Below, in pieces: positions 1-11,280 of a stretch of DNA of 64,000 nt (its first letter is position 1; each line of letters opens with the position of its first letter). Source of the stretch: Mucor mucedo (lineage: Eukaryota; Mucoromycota; Mucoromycetes; Mucorales; Mucoraceae). The stretch lies in the NCBI RefSeq assembly GCF_025094135.1, contig NW_026252461.1, forward strand, positions 19,652 to 83,651. The letters run 5' to 3'. Position numbers and translations under genes: made by a program. The notes below the pieces were generated by a model, which was not told the DNA's origin, made no database searches, and saw nothing but the letters and a program-made list of their open reading frames with translations.

Positions 1-1585
1 CTTCCGAAGTATAGGTTCAGAGGTTAAATGTTCTTTCAACTTGTTGAAAGCAGCGGTGGTTTTTTCAGTCCAAGCGATCTTTTTTGTAGTTTGTAGTTGT
101 TGATGTAGTGGGCGGGCTACTTTGGCAAATTGAGTTACGAATCATCGATAGTATAAAGCGAGGCCCAAAAAGAAGCGTACTTGTTTTATGGTTGTGGGTA
201 AATGAAAGTCCTTAACTTTGGTAATGGTTTCGGGATTTGGTTCTATAGTATCTCTGGTCACCACGTACCCAAGGAAGAGGATTCGTTCTTGAAAAAATTG
301 CATTTGGCAGGATTGGGGATGATGCCGTGTCGGTCCATACACGTAAATGTTTTTCTTAGGTCTTTTAAATGTTGTTCCGGTTCCTTCACATTCGTAAAGC
401 ATGTTACATCATCCAGATATATGATTATACAATCATTTATAAGTTCATGAAAACATTTTTCATCATTTGTGAGAATACGCTAGGGCTGGTTTTTATGCCC
501 ATGGGTAACTTTTTGAAGTAGAAATCTCCAAGAGAACAGACAACAGTGGTGAGAGGTTGGGAAGCTTGGCTGATATTTGCTTGGAAGAATCCAGAACGTA
601 AATCAAACGTTGACATCCAGAATGCCTTATTTAATGTATCTAAAAGTTCGTCAATGTTGCTGAGGGGGTAGTTCATGACTTCGCTTTGAGAATTGAGGTA
701 CCGAAAATCGGCTACGATACGATAGGATCCGTCCTTCTTTTTCAACATTATGATTGGACTAGCCCAATTAGAATAACCACCTTTTTCAATGGTTCCTAAT
801 TTTAACAGCTTCTCTAATTCTTTCTTCAAACATTCCGTTTGTAAAGGAGATATGCGATATGGGGGAACACGTTTTGGTACAGCGTCACTTTTTAATTTGA
901 TGGTATGTTCCATGATGTCAATATTTCCAATCTTGTCGTTGTTCCAGTCAAAAATGTGATCAAATTGATACATCATTTTTAAGTAATTTTTCTTTATGCT
1001 TGACGGTATATTGGATAGGTCTATTTTGTTGGCTAGTTTTTCTTCATATTCTATCATTATACTTTGTGGGGGGTTATGTACTTCTTCGAGATGGTATAAA
1101 TGTTCAGTTGATGGTTTGCGGACATTGTAACAAACAATTTCTTCAAGGTCATCAGCATATAAGACATCCAGTTCACCTATCGTTTCTTGAGAGGACAATT
1201 CAATAGTCGAATCGGGATTATTGATTAAATATCTGGTGATCACATCATGATTGTGTTTTAGATATGATGAAGCAGGTTGCCAGGTAGAGTCTCTGTCATG
1301 TAGTTTTTCGTTTGTAATGAATAGCATGAATTTGGTTTCTTCCATTTCAGATATAGATAAGTTCATAGGCTTTATGGTAAAACTTGTTTTTGTGTAAGGG
1401 GCTAAATAGATGGCAGAATGTAATTTTATTAAGTAGTTATCAGAAACTTCAGGATTGTTTTCCAAATATATAATGTCTCTTTTTTCGATTTTAAGCGTCT
1501 CTCCATAAGTGTCTTCTAAAATGTATAGGTCGGCCACAGATTCCTCGTCCGATGATTCGGGTACCAATTCGTCTGAGTCTTCTGA
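1..1585 (-). pseudogene. Ty3/gypsy reverse transcriptase (frameshifted, truncated by window)
   Basis: RNA-dependent DNA polymerase of a Ty3-like element. The palm and fingers are clear in 437-1585: a YRISPLQ entry motif, the KKKDGSYRIVADFRYLN block and a TFDLRSGFFQ block holding the first catalytic Asp. The frame is then lost near 440. The YLDD catalytic box is read in another frame at about 416-428, followed by LGYVVTRD and the FLGLALYYR connection in 142-402. A stop codon follows YYR near 140, and the frame continues as FVTQFAKVARPLH towards the window edge, where RNase H would start. Protease and RT share one frame but are separated by a stop at 1589-1591, so at least three lesions make this non-functional. 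Confidence 0.88.
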
Positions 1586-1588
1586 GCT

Positions 1589-2308
1589 TTAATTAAGATC
1601 ACTTTCGCCTTCATCACTTATGTTATTATCAATAGTGGATTCAACAATGTTAATGGGGCCATCAGGTGTAATTTTGTCTTGAGCCGCGTACGTGTACTTC
1701 ATTGTGCGTGTTTTTAGATTTGTAACTTGGTCTTGATCTTTGGTAAATACAAATGGTACATGGACTTTATCACCCTTATACTCGATTTTAACTACTTTTT
1801 CTTCTAAGTTCAGTTTAGCCTTAGCACGTTTTAACCAGTTGTTTCCAATTATGAGTTGGGTCGGGAACACAGGTAAGACTTCTATGGATCCAGGGACAAT
1901 TAATTTACCTCCTAAATTAATAGGTACGTCGTAGATTAAACCGAGAGCAGCTTGTCTCGTTCCGTTTCCGAGAGTGAACACAGAGTTTGATGGAGTGTCA
2001 ATATTTAGTTCGAGAATATCTGCTAACTTTTTCGACATAACAGTTTTAGCACTACCGGTATCTAAAATTGCTTTAATTTTAAAATGCCCAATATACACTT
2101 CCGTATATATCGCAGTGGTATCAACATCATCATCTTCAGCAAAAGCAAGGGTCAATGGGATAGGTCTTGCCTTCTTAGTCTTTTCGCGGACAGACTTGAC
2201 TAAATCCTTTTTCAGACTGGGAGCAGCGATTAAGAGATCTTTTACATTTATATCAGCTTTTCGGTTAAGTACATCTTCAGTAATATCATACGATATTCTT
2301 TCAGACAA
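1589..2308 (-). pseudogene. Retropepsin-like aspartic protease domain of the Ty3 element
   Basis: Processes Gag-Pol in a functional element. The catalytic D-T-G occurs in ILDTGSAKTVMS, and the second signature IIGNNWL, typical of retrotransposon proteases, lies about 80 residues later. The domain fills the middle of a 239-residue frame. It is in frame with the RT downstream but separated from it by a stop at 1589-1591. Upstream the frame stays open only to about 2415, where it meets the end of the virus-derived block. No start codon is expected, since pol is normally made by readthrough or frameshift from gag; the Met at 2308 is only the first in the open frame. Confidence 0.85.
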
Positions 2309-2376
2309 TGGAGTAATTTTTCTTCTGGCCTTAGTGGTATTATTTTTAATATTGTTAACAATGTTTCCATCATTAT

Positions 2377-3284
2377 CTATATCATGTATAATATTTTCTC
2401 TGGTGGGTAACGGTTAGTGGTGACTATGGGATTCTGGGAGTTTTGGGGCACGTTGCCGAAACGCTCTCTGCGGGAGCAGATTTCCCAGTCGAGACCAATC
2501 GCGTCAATGTGGCCTGATTTCTGTATCAACATACGTGGGTCCCAGTGAAGTGTGTGCTCAAGACGGACAATACCTTTAATATCACAAAGGTTGCGGCGAA
2601 AGCAGGACCGTGACTGTAGAACGCATGTGAACCAATGGCGAAGGGAGCGGAAAATTCGCAATTTTGGACGGGTACGTCGCAGCTGTAACGGGTCGGATTC
2701 TTCTGGTAACGTTCGATGCAAGTCGCAATTCGTTGTTCGTGAAGAGCTCGGGCATTTTCCGTGTTATCAGGATTAGCAGAGTGACGGTTACGACGAGGCG
2801 TACCACGCGCGAAAGCAGTTGAATGATGACGGCGATTTTCTAGCTTGCTAGCGATGTTAAATTGACGGACACCGAACTTCAAGTCGTCACGTTGCAAATG
2901 ACAAACGTGGAAATCGGTGTTACCCTGGAATAAATGAACAGACGGGTCACCCGAGAAGTCGATGAAACGTTGTCCTGAGGGGATGTTGCGGCGGAGAGCG
3001 GCAGCTTGGATGACAGAGATCTCGTGTGCGAGTGCATGCGGGTTGGTGGAGATCGAAGGGTTGGACTTGAACGTGATGTTCGGGAAAGCAGCACGGAGGA
3101 AAGTGGTCTGCTGGTCGGAGAGAGCATTGGTTAAAGTATGGGTGAAATTCGTAGAGGAGCGGAGATCATGGCGGAACTGAATTTCGTCGTTCATGATGCG
3201 TTGTAGAGCACCATCTGGGCGCTGGGCCATGGATTGGAGGTGATGAAGAGGCGTGTCTTCGAGGCTGACGTTTAAGGTAGCCAT
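2377..3284 (-). pseudogene. Endogenous RNA-virus replicase fragment: alphavirus-like methyltransferase-guanylyltransferase (capping) domain
   Basis: In RNA viruses of the alphavirus-like supergroup this domain caps viral RNA. The frame starts at 3284. About 85 leader residues include the segment ALSDQQTTFLRAAFP, then a motif I-like histidine (NPHALAHE), an IDFSGDP block, HVCH, and a Cys-rich stretch (YSCDVPVQNCEF) ending in GSHAFYSH. The frame breaks at about 2589. Domain similarity resumes in another frame (2377-2589) with a W-containing tail, HIDAIGLDWEI. These features in this order match the Vmethyltransf family (PF01660) N-terminal replicase region. Helicase and RdRp domains are absent. 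The block is visibly GC-richer than its flanks. It lies between gag and protease of the Ty3 element in the same sense. The virus group is unknown; a fungal virga/hepe/beny-like virus is the simplest guess. Confidence 0.82.
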
Positions 3285-3368
3285 ATGGTTATAGAGGTTC
3301 GATTGGATTTTTGATAAAAAGGTTGTTCAGACAATTGACCATTTCTATGACTTGGCATAGCAACTGTC

Positions 3369-4703
3369 TCACTTAGTTTTTTGACTGTTGGGGATCATTT
3401 TGATAGTTGTTATTAGGTCGTAAATTATCCTTATTAAGGTAAGGCTGATAATTATTATTATTATTATTAGAATAATTATTTTGACTTGAAGAGGAACCAG
3501 ACTGATTTTGGTATCCATGTGCATGAGAATTATATTTTCCTGTCGATTGTCCTTGTTGAGCATTATCATTATAGTTATAAGATCCATAATTGTTTTGATA
3601 GGGCTGGTTGTATTCTTTATTATCACGATAGTTATTGTAAGGCTGGGCTTGTCATCCTGTTTGATTGTAGGAGTTACGATTGTTATTATAACCATTGTGG
3701 TAATTGTTTCGAGCACGGTTATCTTGTTGGTTTTGTTCATATTGACGACGAGAAAGGTGATAACCTTCAGCAGGACTAGCAGCATCATTATCAAAATAAT
3801 AATCATCTTTTTGATAAGAATTTGTTCCATAAGGTCTCTTGGAATTGTATCTTCTATTATCAGAATGATTGTTATAATTGTCTTCTTTTACATCGTTTTC
3901 CACCACTTCTTGTACGATGTTCTTGATAAAAGTTTTCAAACTTTTGTCGGTTTTCCATGACTCGGTCATACTTTGTTTAACATTTTCATGGGTGGTTTCA
4001 TTTGAATCAATCAAAGGTATCAACTGATGAAGATCAAGTGCCTCCAACGTGGCAGTCAAAGCTGTCATAGAAGGTGACTCTTCACTAGCATACGCCTTTG
4101 TGTTTGATTTATGTATTTTGCCATCAATGTATTTCAAAGTACTAACCCGATCATTTTGAAACCTTACAGATTTTTCATTTTCAGACTTGTAACTATGAGA
4201 TAGACCATTAGCGTGAGAATAGGAAGCAGCAGATACGAAAGGATTTTCTACCAAATTTATGGATGTGGGAGCGTGGGCATTCCACCAACCATCAGCATGT
4301 TTAACCCATTGGTCAAAAGAACTTGCAGATTGATCACGACAGAAAGTCTTGAGCGCCGGGAGCAAACCAGCACGGAAAGGAGAGTGTATGAAGTTTTCTT
4401 CTTGAATTTCCGCGAGATCAGCAGCTTCATATAATCGAGAAAGAAAAACTTGGGGAGATTCACCAGGAGATTGTTGCATTTCATTAAACGCCAATTCATA
4501 GTTTTGAATAATTTGTTCCGTGATATACTGTTCTTGCAATAATTGGATGGCTTCTTTGTAGGATATCTTACCAACAGTGAGATCATGCTTTTCCAAGTAC
4601 TTGTCAAAGAAAACACCAGCAGAGCGACGTAGTTGGGTACGTAAGACATTAACACGTCGAAGATCTTGGGTAATACCAGTAAGAGATAAAAATGTTTCTA
4701 ATA
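3369..4703 (-). pseudogene. Ty3 gag, C-terminal two thirds
   Basis: Structural protein of the retrotransposon particle. From the TIR-element junction at 4703 the frame reads through a helical Gag segment (LSLTGITQDLRRVNVLRTQL) and a capsid-like region with QQSPGESPQVFLSRLYEAADLAE near 4470. It then becomes Asn/Gln/Tyr-rich and disordered. A stop lies at 3652-3654 after YNQTG; beyond it the same frame continues N/Q/Y-rich to about 3380. No CCHC knuckle was found. The N-terminal part lies at 6222-6410 beyond the inserted DNA transposon. Other frames opened by this low-complexity DNA (Ile-rich, 3369-3830 minus and 3508-3960 plus) are artefacts. Confidence 0.75.
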
Positions 4704-6221
4704 GAGTGCATCTGCTTTTGAGTAGTTCCTAACGTATTTTGTGACATTTTTGATCATTCATCTCCGACTAGTACAAGTAATATAAAAGGAAATTTATTCA
4801 TAGCCAGATTTTTTTTATGTGGGGATTTTTTTTTTTGAAGAAAATTTTTCAGTGGAAGTAATATTGGGCCTCCGGCTGCGATTTCATAGGCCGGCTCTAA
4901 ACAGCTTTAGATCAATATTTCAAGCCTTTCAATAGATAAATTATTTTTAAAAAGGGTCACGCATCTTAAGAATGTACTTTAATATATATATTCTAAATTA
5001 CAAGTAATTCTACTTATTACATAAAAAAGGTTTAAACTTTTTTACCCTTTTTCAAGGTTGATGATATTGAGCCTCCGGCTGCGATTTCATAGGCTGTCTC
5101 TAAACAACTTCAAATCAATATTTCGAACCTTTCACTAGATATATTAATTTTAAAATGGGTCACGTATCTTAAGAATATACTTTATAATATATATTCTAAA
5201 TTACAAATAATTCTACTTAGTACATAAAAAAGTTTTAAACTTTTTTATCTTCTTTTCAGTGTAAGTAATATTGAGCCTCCGTCTGCGATTTCATAGGCTG
5301 TCTCTAAAACAACTTCAGATCAATATTTCAAGCCTTTCAAAAAATATATTAATTTTAAAAAGGGTCACGTATCTTAAGAATATACTTTATAATATATATT
5401 CTAAATTTCAAGTGGTTCTACTTAGTACATAAAAAAGGTTTAAACTTTTTTACCCTTTTTCAGGGTTGATGATATTGAGCCTCCGACTGTGATTTCATAG
5501 GCTGTCTCTAAAACAACTTCAGATCAATATTTCAAGCCTTTCAATAAATATATTAATTTTAAAAAGGGTCACGTATCTTAAGAATGTACTTTATAATATA
5601 TATTCTAAATTTCAAGTGGTTCTACTTAGTACATAAAAAAGGTTTAAACTTTTTTACCCTTTTTCAGGGTTGATGATATTGAGCCTCCGCCTGTGATTTC
5701 ATAGGCTGTCTCTAAAAAAACTTCAAATGAATATTTCCAGCCTTTCAATAGATAAATTATTTTTAAAAAGGGTCACGCATCTTAAGAATATTTGTTTTAA
5801 TGTATATTTTAAACTTCAAGTAGTTCTACTAAGTACACAAAAAAGGTTGAAGTTATTTCAAGCCACTGCTAACGATTATATAGTCTGTGCGCGGTTTTTT
5901 AAATCCGTGAGCACAAACAGTGGGTTATTTTAAAATCCGACCACGGCTAATGATATTAGCGGCAGGTTATTATTGGCCTAAAAACTTTTTTGTACAGGTT
6001 GTGACATTTTTCCCCCGCCCCCACCTAAAAAAAAAAAGTTGAATCCAGAATCTGTTATGTTTTTTAATTTGATATATGTAGATTCTCATTTTAATCAACA
6101 TTAAAAACAATCCTAACCTTTCAGATGGGATATTAATTATAAGAAAAATGTGTTTGACCCATCTAATTATTTGTCTCTGCTTAAATTTTTTTTTAGGTAC
6201 CACCAAAAAGCAGATGCACTC
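4704..6221. mobile_element. Non-autonomous TIR element of the GAGTGCATC family, inserted in gag
   Basis: The ends are inverted repeats: GAGTGCATCTGCTTTTG at 4704 and its complement ending at 6221. Both are flanked by TA (4702-4703 and 6222-6223), the expected target duplication of the Tc1/mariner style. Inside the left end is a block ending CATAGCCAGATTTT that also occurs in the copies at 25033-26205, 41694-45905 and 63086-64000. About five copies of a ~204-bp tandem repeat fill the centre. No transposase is encoded, so movement would depend on the 41694-45905 type. Removing the element and one TA joins the two gag pieces in frame. Confidence 0.88.
4868..5875. repeat. Tandem repeat, ~204-bp unit, about 5 copies
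   Basis: The anchor GCCTCCGGCTGCGATTTCATAG or a close variant starts at 4868, 5071, 5275, 5479 and 5683, giving steps of 203-204 bp. Each unit also carries TCAATATTTCAAGCCTTTCA, a GGGTCACG box, CTTAAGAATATACTTTA and TACTTAGTACATAAAAAAGG. The fifth copy is the most diverged. Inverted relatives with the core TACTAAGTAGAA lie inside the two other long copies of this transposon family (25430-25870 and 42450-42960). Confidence 0.9.
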
Positions 6222-6410
6222 TACAGAGCGGAAGTAACGAAAGTCTTCACCTTCGAAACCATAAAATTCAATAATTTTAAGCTTATTAGCAGACCAGTTA
6301 GTAGGCATGGAGTGATTATCCAACACAGTTTGTTCGAGAGAAGCAGAGGTAGAGGCCGTGATATTAAAATTTGATTTTAATAGGAGCAGCAGAAATAAGA
6401 GATTTACCAA
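6222..6410 (-). pseudogene. Ty3 gag, N-terminal fragment
   Basis: Minus-strand frame with a start candidate at 6410 or at the later Met in SMPTNWSANKLK. It continues into FYGFEGEDFRYFRSV, a typical Ty3 Gag opening before the capsid-like domain, and is cut at 6222 by the TIR element. Reading past the insertion into 4703 continues the same domain in frame, which supports both the gag call and the exact insertion site. Confidence 0.75.
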
Positions 6411-6429
6411 TAAGAGTAATAGAAATAAG

Positions 6430-7330
6430 AGGAACCCTGTTAGTGAGCACCACTTGATACAATGTGAGTAGTAGTGATTGGTTTAGATCTAGGTTTTGAC
6501 AGTAAGGTAGAAGGAGAATAATACACGTTTGTAGTTAATTTTTCAGTTCTAAGTGAGCACCACGTTATTTTATATAAATAGATAATAAATATATATGGTA
6601 AAGATCCAGTTAAGTAAAATACAATAAAAGGTCTTGATAGACAGATACAGAGAAAAAGAGACTAAGGCTTCGGTTTTTCTAGGGAGACAGTGAGATAATA
6701 GGCCAATTATATGTAGAAGATATAATATTTGATAGGCAAGTTTATGATAAAAGTATATAGTAAAATCTGAATGTTTATTGAAATATGTTTTGTTTTAAGG
6801 TTTATATAGTTTTTGAGAAATCAAAGGATCGGTAACGATACCCTTGATTTCGGATAAATGATATAAATAATAAATTTGTCAAAAGATTTTAAATATAAAA
6901 AGGTAAAGATTCAAGTTAGAGAAGTACAATGCTAAAAGTTAGCATGAAAAATATAAATTGTCTGAGTAAAGTTTTTAGTGTTGAAGTCAATTATTACATA
7001 TTCAAAATCCGCATTGTAACAATATAATTTTGTACTAAGCTCTGTACAACTTCAATTTAGATATAACCATTTCACAAAACTATAATTCAATAAAGATCAT
7101 CTTTTATTTACTATACTTAACTTTACATAAGCACATCTATTAAAATCACTCGGACACTGTCGTAATAGTTGCTATAATATTTTAGTATATAAAATAAAAG
7201 TAGAATAGATAAAAGATGACTTTATTTAATTTAATTATGGATTCTATTTTATAGGTGAGCGGAGGTGATATGATTTATAAGTGCGACAATGTGCGAAAAA
7301 GGGCGGTTTGAATATAACGTGGGTAGCTCC
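6430..7330 (-). repeat. LTR-like 5' end of the Ty3 element
   Basis: Non-coding DNA upstream of gag. The part 7007-7160 is nearly identical, inverted, to 17626-17790. The part 6710-7020 is a diverged relative of 34715-35030 (shared ATATAATATTTGATAGGCAAG-like and AAATCCGCATTGTAAC blocks). Such dispersal is expected for an LTR. The copy contains an AATAAA on each strand around 7090-7210. TGGTGCTCAC, which could act as a primer-binding site, occurs on the minus strand near 6448 and 6552. Exact LTR ends and a TSD could not be fixed. Confidence 0.5.
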
Positions 7331-8010
7331 GCTTTAAACGAATAAAAAAATAACCAGAAGATATTACAATTGAACTTGAATTTTTATCAATTTTTTACCA
7401 TATCGGTCAATTTCTTACCATATCCGTCAATTTATTTCCTTTCTGAACAGCTTATTGGATATCCGCTGCACTTTACTTTTTTTTTTGATAGTGCTCTGCG
7501 TATAAACTGTCAATTTGCATGGCACAAAGCAGTCTATTGTTCATTTTTATAGAGAATTATTAAACTATGAACTTCACCTTTTATAAAAAAAAAATTTGGA
7601 TGCTCTCCGACCATTTAGCAGGTCCAGAAGTAGTACATCTAAATGGATATGTTTTTTAGATTAAACGTAGTGATAAGAACAATAAATCATAAGCCCAACA
7701 TAGGACTACATGTTTACTAGACCAGCAATCAAATACTATTTATTAAAAAGAGAAGTAATAAAAAAGGAAAGTAAAAAGTAATTGGTACCTGAAGGATTTT
7801 CTTTTTTTTTCTATTTTTTTTTTTTCAGTTTCAGACAATCTTCCAATGTCAAAAAGTATAAATAGGATGCTAAAGTAAGTAAGCTTTTCTAGAAACACCT
7901 TTAATTTTTTTTTCCGTTTTAGCCCATACATGTAAGTATCTTAATATATATAACAGCGTATTTGGTATCTTTTACTAAAACGGTCTTTATAATAGCTTCA
8001 ACAACCACGT
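7331..8010. other. Non-coding, AT-rich
   Basis: No supported gene. Short open frames here are AT-rich noise. The last 200 bp hold pyrimidine tracts upstream of the exonuclease gene start at 8011 and may include its promoter, but no clear element can be named. Confidence 0.5.
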
Positions 8011-11000
8011 ATGACTCAGTCCACTGGAGTTGGTCGTGGACGTCCTAAAGGCAGTAAAAATAAGCAAAATAAGGTTTCTGATAGCTCTCAGTCACGTTTA
8101 AATGTTTTCTCAAACAGTATTAGAGCTCCTAATTCTGCTGTTACTGAAGAGGACACGGAAAAGGAAATTTCGGCTGATGTCTCTCTCTCGTCCGTCACAG
8201 ATGAACCACACCAGCGCAATAGTAATGCTGCTGACCAATTCACACTCCTTGAGGTATGTAAACCTTATATCATTATTTGCTTTGTTGAGCCTTACTAACT
8301 TTAGCACTAGGATTTCTTATCGAATGAAAGAGCCATGGATGATTTTTTGGATAATGGTGATCCGGATAACGATGATGACGATAGCGTCAACCTATCTGAT
8401 GATCCTAATGTATCTGTTGATGAGCCTGAGGAAGCTGAAGATGTTGACAAAGGCAGTTTCATTGACAGGTACTTGGGTGAAATCCAGACCGAACTGACAC
8501 GAAAACGAGGCGAATGGTCTAAATGTTACAAGGAAGGGACTCTTTGGTATGAGTCCAACTTACCATCATTTGCTTTGAGAAAGCAGCTATCGCCTGAAGA
8601 GCTGTATATACCCAGAGTATGCATTTGGCTTCCACATCTTCTTGCACTTTCGAGCCTTAAATGCCCAAAGTGTAATGAGGATTTAAGTGCTGATGGTTAT
8701 ACCAAAGATCCCAAGGCCCGTAGGATTATTGACTTTGATGAGTAAGTATCTTATCGTAGATATAAACTAGTTAGTTCACAAATGCTGACGTTCTTTTAAC
8801 TATGTGTAGCTGTTTCTACTTGATGACTTGCAACTATCGGTGCAGCAATAGAGTTAGTAAACATTCATTCAAAGGATATAATAAGGGAATCATAAAGCAG
8901 CTTAATGTTTTCCTTCAACACGAGTTTCCTGCTGTCTTGACCCATAGATTAGGCTTATCGGTCAAGCTTTTCAATTTTATAAGACCTGCATTGCAAAATT
9001 CGAGTGGACCTTCTCGTATCAGCAAACTTCTACGAGAAATGCATACATTACGACATGATGTATTGCAACGTCAGTATTTTGATGCCGCTCTTTATCGTAA
9101 AAAAAATCCAACAATCGATTTTTTTGCGTCAAATAAAAAGGTGGAAGACTTTTCAAGATTTGATGAAAAGTCCAAATATGCGGGTCATTTTCCGTCTGCT
9201 GGTTATCTCAGCTATGTATATACTAGTAGTATGCGGCTCTACAAGCACTACATTGATAAACAAATGGCTGTGTTGCCAGCAGAAATATTGAAAGGCGATC
9301 ATTCTTTCAAGCTTCCTAAGAAAATTGGAAAATGAATTCTGTATCTGTATTCAACGCTGTGTACACTGTCTGTAATGAATACGAGGAAATCTGTATGATG
9401 TACCTGACGGCGACAAAGGCTTTATCCCACCTGGTACAACCTTTCGAGCAATTTTACAAGTCCCGTTCCTTATATGGAAATCCAAAGCCCAAGATATTCT
9501 TTACAGACAATCCATTGGGTGATAAATCATTTTTGGAAAAGACAATCCCTTCGTTACTTTGTGGTACGTCTTCTGAAGTGACTTCTCCGATCCCTTGTTC
9601 TCCTCCTGTGCCTGATATCGAGTTACCGTATTATATAGCTGTTCATGTTGTATCAACTTCCACTGATATAAACAGAATCAGCAGTACAATTCTCTCTGAT
9701 GTTAGTATAGGCGAAGACGGCACTGGTGCACCCATTTACATCGGTTTTGATACAGAATGGCCTGTATCTTCGGTTGGTGCTTCAACAAGAAAGCCTTTAG
9801 CTGTTATACAAATAGCCTGTAATGATTGTGTATACATCATGCAGCTTTTCAGGTTTAAGAATAGCACCCTCCCGGCTCAGTTGATAACTCTTTTGGAAAG
9901 TGACCTCGTTATTAAACTTGGATAAAATGTTAAGACTGACCTGAAGTATTTGATGAAAGATTACATCAAAGACTACAATGAAACTACCTCTGTTGAAAAG
10001 CAGTTCAAAGGTGGGATGGATCTGGCTCACGTTTGCAAGAGTCGTGGTATCGTGAAAAGTGCTCAAGCCGGTTTAGCTAAACTTTGTGAAACCGTGCTTG
10101 CTAAGTCCTTACCTGAGCCTGAAAACGATAGAATAGGTGAACACTGGTCCAACGTCACCTTAACCACGTCTCATATCGAAGATGCTGCTCTTGATGCATG
10201 GGTGGGTCTTGCGATTTTTCAAAAGCTCGAAAACGAACAAGTCATTAACGTGGAAATACAAACTACAATCCCTAGCCTTTTTGTAAACGATTTTCCCTCG
10301 TTTTCCTTGGTACCCTCTGCTTTTGGTCAAGTTGTTGATGATAATTTAAGGCTCCAGCATCTTAATTCGAATGGAATCCAAGCCAGAGACGATATCACTG
10401 TTGTTAATGTTTTATCAGTAAAGGCATCTGGTCTAATTACAACATTGTATAAAGACTCACTTGGAATGTTCAAATTTCTTAAAGATTTTGGTCTTACTCC
10501 TTTTTTGGTGGCTCTCGAAACCTCGTACCTGCGCACTGCTAAGGTTCCAACTGGTGATACTGCAGAAGAATCTGAAGTTGTTGTTGACACTACAGCACCC
10601 ATTAATGTCGTTGTTGAAAGTACTAGCAACGAATACAGCGATGACGATGATGATGACGACGGTGGTCGTGACTACGGCTTTGAATATGCTGGTAATACAT
10701 CTGTTGTTATACCTGGCGATTCATCTTTTTTTGGTGGCACTTTGCCAGTCGAATCTAACACCGATAGCACCAATACCAATGGCAATGCTCCTACCAGTAG
10801 AATTGTAAAGGATCTGTTTCATTTAATTGATTCAATTCCTATCAATTTGAAGCATAGTAGGGCAAAAGAATTTGTCAGAAGATTGCGTGATGTTCTCTTT
10901 GTCCTGGATGAGAACGACAAATCTCTCGTGGTTAAATTCCTGGAAAGCCAAAATAAAACTTGGGAAGAAGAACTCTTGAGAAATCCCGAGTGGCTTCTTA

Positions 11001-11280
11001 AACGTGTTCGGCGTTATGTTCCACAGCCAAATGTTTTGCATCCTCGAGTCACTGAACTGTTCCATCTCTTCGGTGATTCTATTTGCTCTAATTCAGGTGC
11101 AAAGTTGTTCGACAAGCACTGTCAAAAGAAAGCCAAGTTGGCTCTACAAACGATCAAGGATGGATATGTCTCAGATCCCGTAGATGTTCCCTTGTACTAT
11201 CTTTTACGTGCAGATAGTCATGAACTACCTGTCTATAGGTGTGCTCGTGGTACAAACAGTCTTGAAGGTGGTGTTCATAT
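8011..11280 (+). pseudogene. Zinc-ribbon / 3'-5' DEDD exonuclease protein, 5' part
   Basis: Large fungal repeat-associated protein, role unproven. Exon 1 (8011-8253) has an AT-hook-like GRGRPKGSKNK. Introns 8254-8310 (TACTAAC branch) and 8742-8809 fit. Exon 2 has an acidic stretch and the first half of a zinc ribbon (LKCPKCNEDL); exon 3 completes it (NYRCSN), as in fungal DUF6729-type proteins. A segment with FFTDNPLGDKSFLE looks like an RNase H-fold transposase remnant. An exonuclease domain follows: GFDTEWP (Asp and Glu of Exo I), VKTDLKYL (Exo II) and DAALDAWVGLAIF (Exo III). Damage: a one-base frameshift in an A run near 9331, a TAA at 9923-9925 inside the exonuclease, and interruption at 11280 by a Plavaka element. 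It continues at 16044. Confidence 0.8.

Larger units (their letters stand above)
1..7330 (-). mobile_element. Degenerate Ty3/gypsy LTR retrotransposon, 3' part off-window
   Basis: Read on the minus strand the order is LTR-like sequence, gag, a foreign virus-derived block, aspartic protease, reverse transcriptase, and the connection towards RNase H at position 1. The protease-RT order with no integrase between them fits Ty3/gypsy; RNase H, integrase and the 3' LTR would lie left of the window. The element is dead: a 1.5 kb DNA transposon splits gag, gag ends early at 3652, a stop separates protease from RT (about 1589), a frameshift precedes the RT YLDD box and another stop lies near 140. The outer LTR boundary near 7330 is approximate. 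Confidence 0.85.

Noticed and set aside
2552..3180. Plus-strand frames opposite the viral block
   Set aside because: Open only because the block is GC-rich; no homology, while the minus strand has clear domain motifs.
3369..3960. Ile-rich membrane-like proteins on both strands
   Set aside because: Low-complexity shadows of the Asn/Gln-rich gag tail.
4868..5875. CRISPR-like array
   Set aside because: Units are ~204 bp and repeated along their full length with no unique spacers; they lie inside a TIR transposon.
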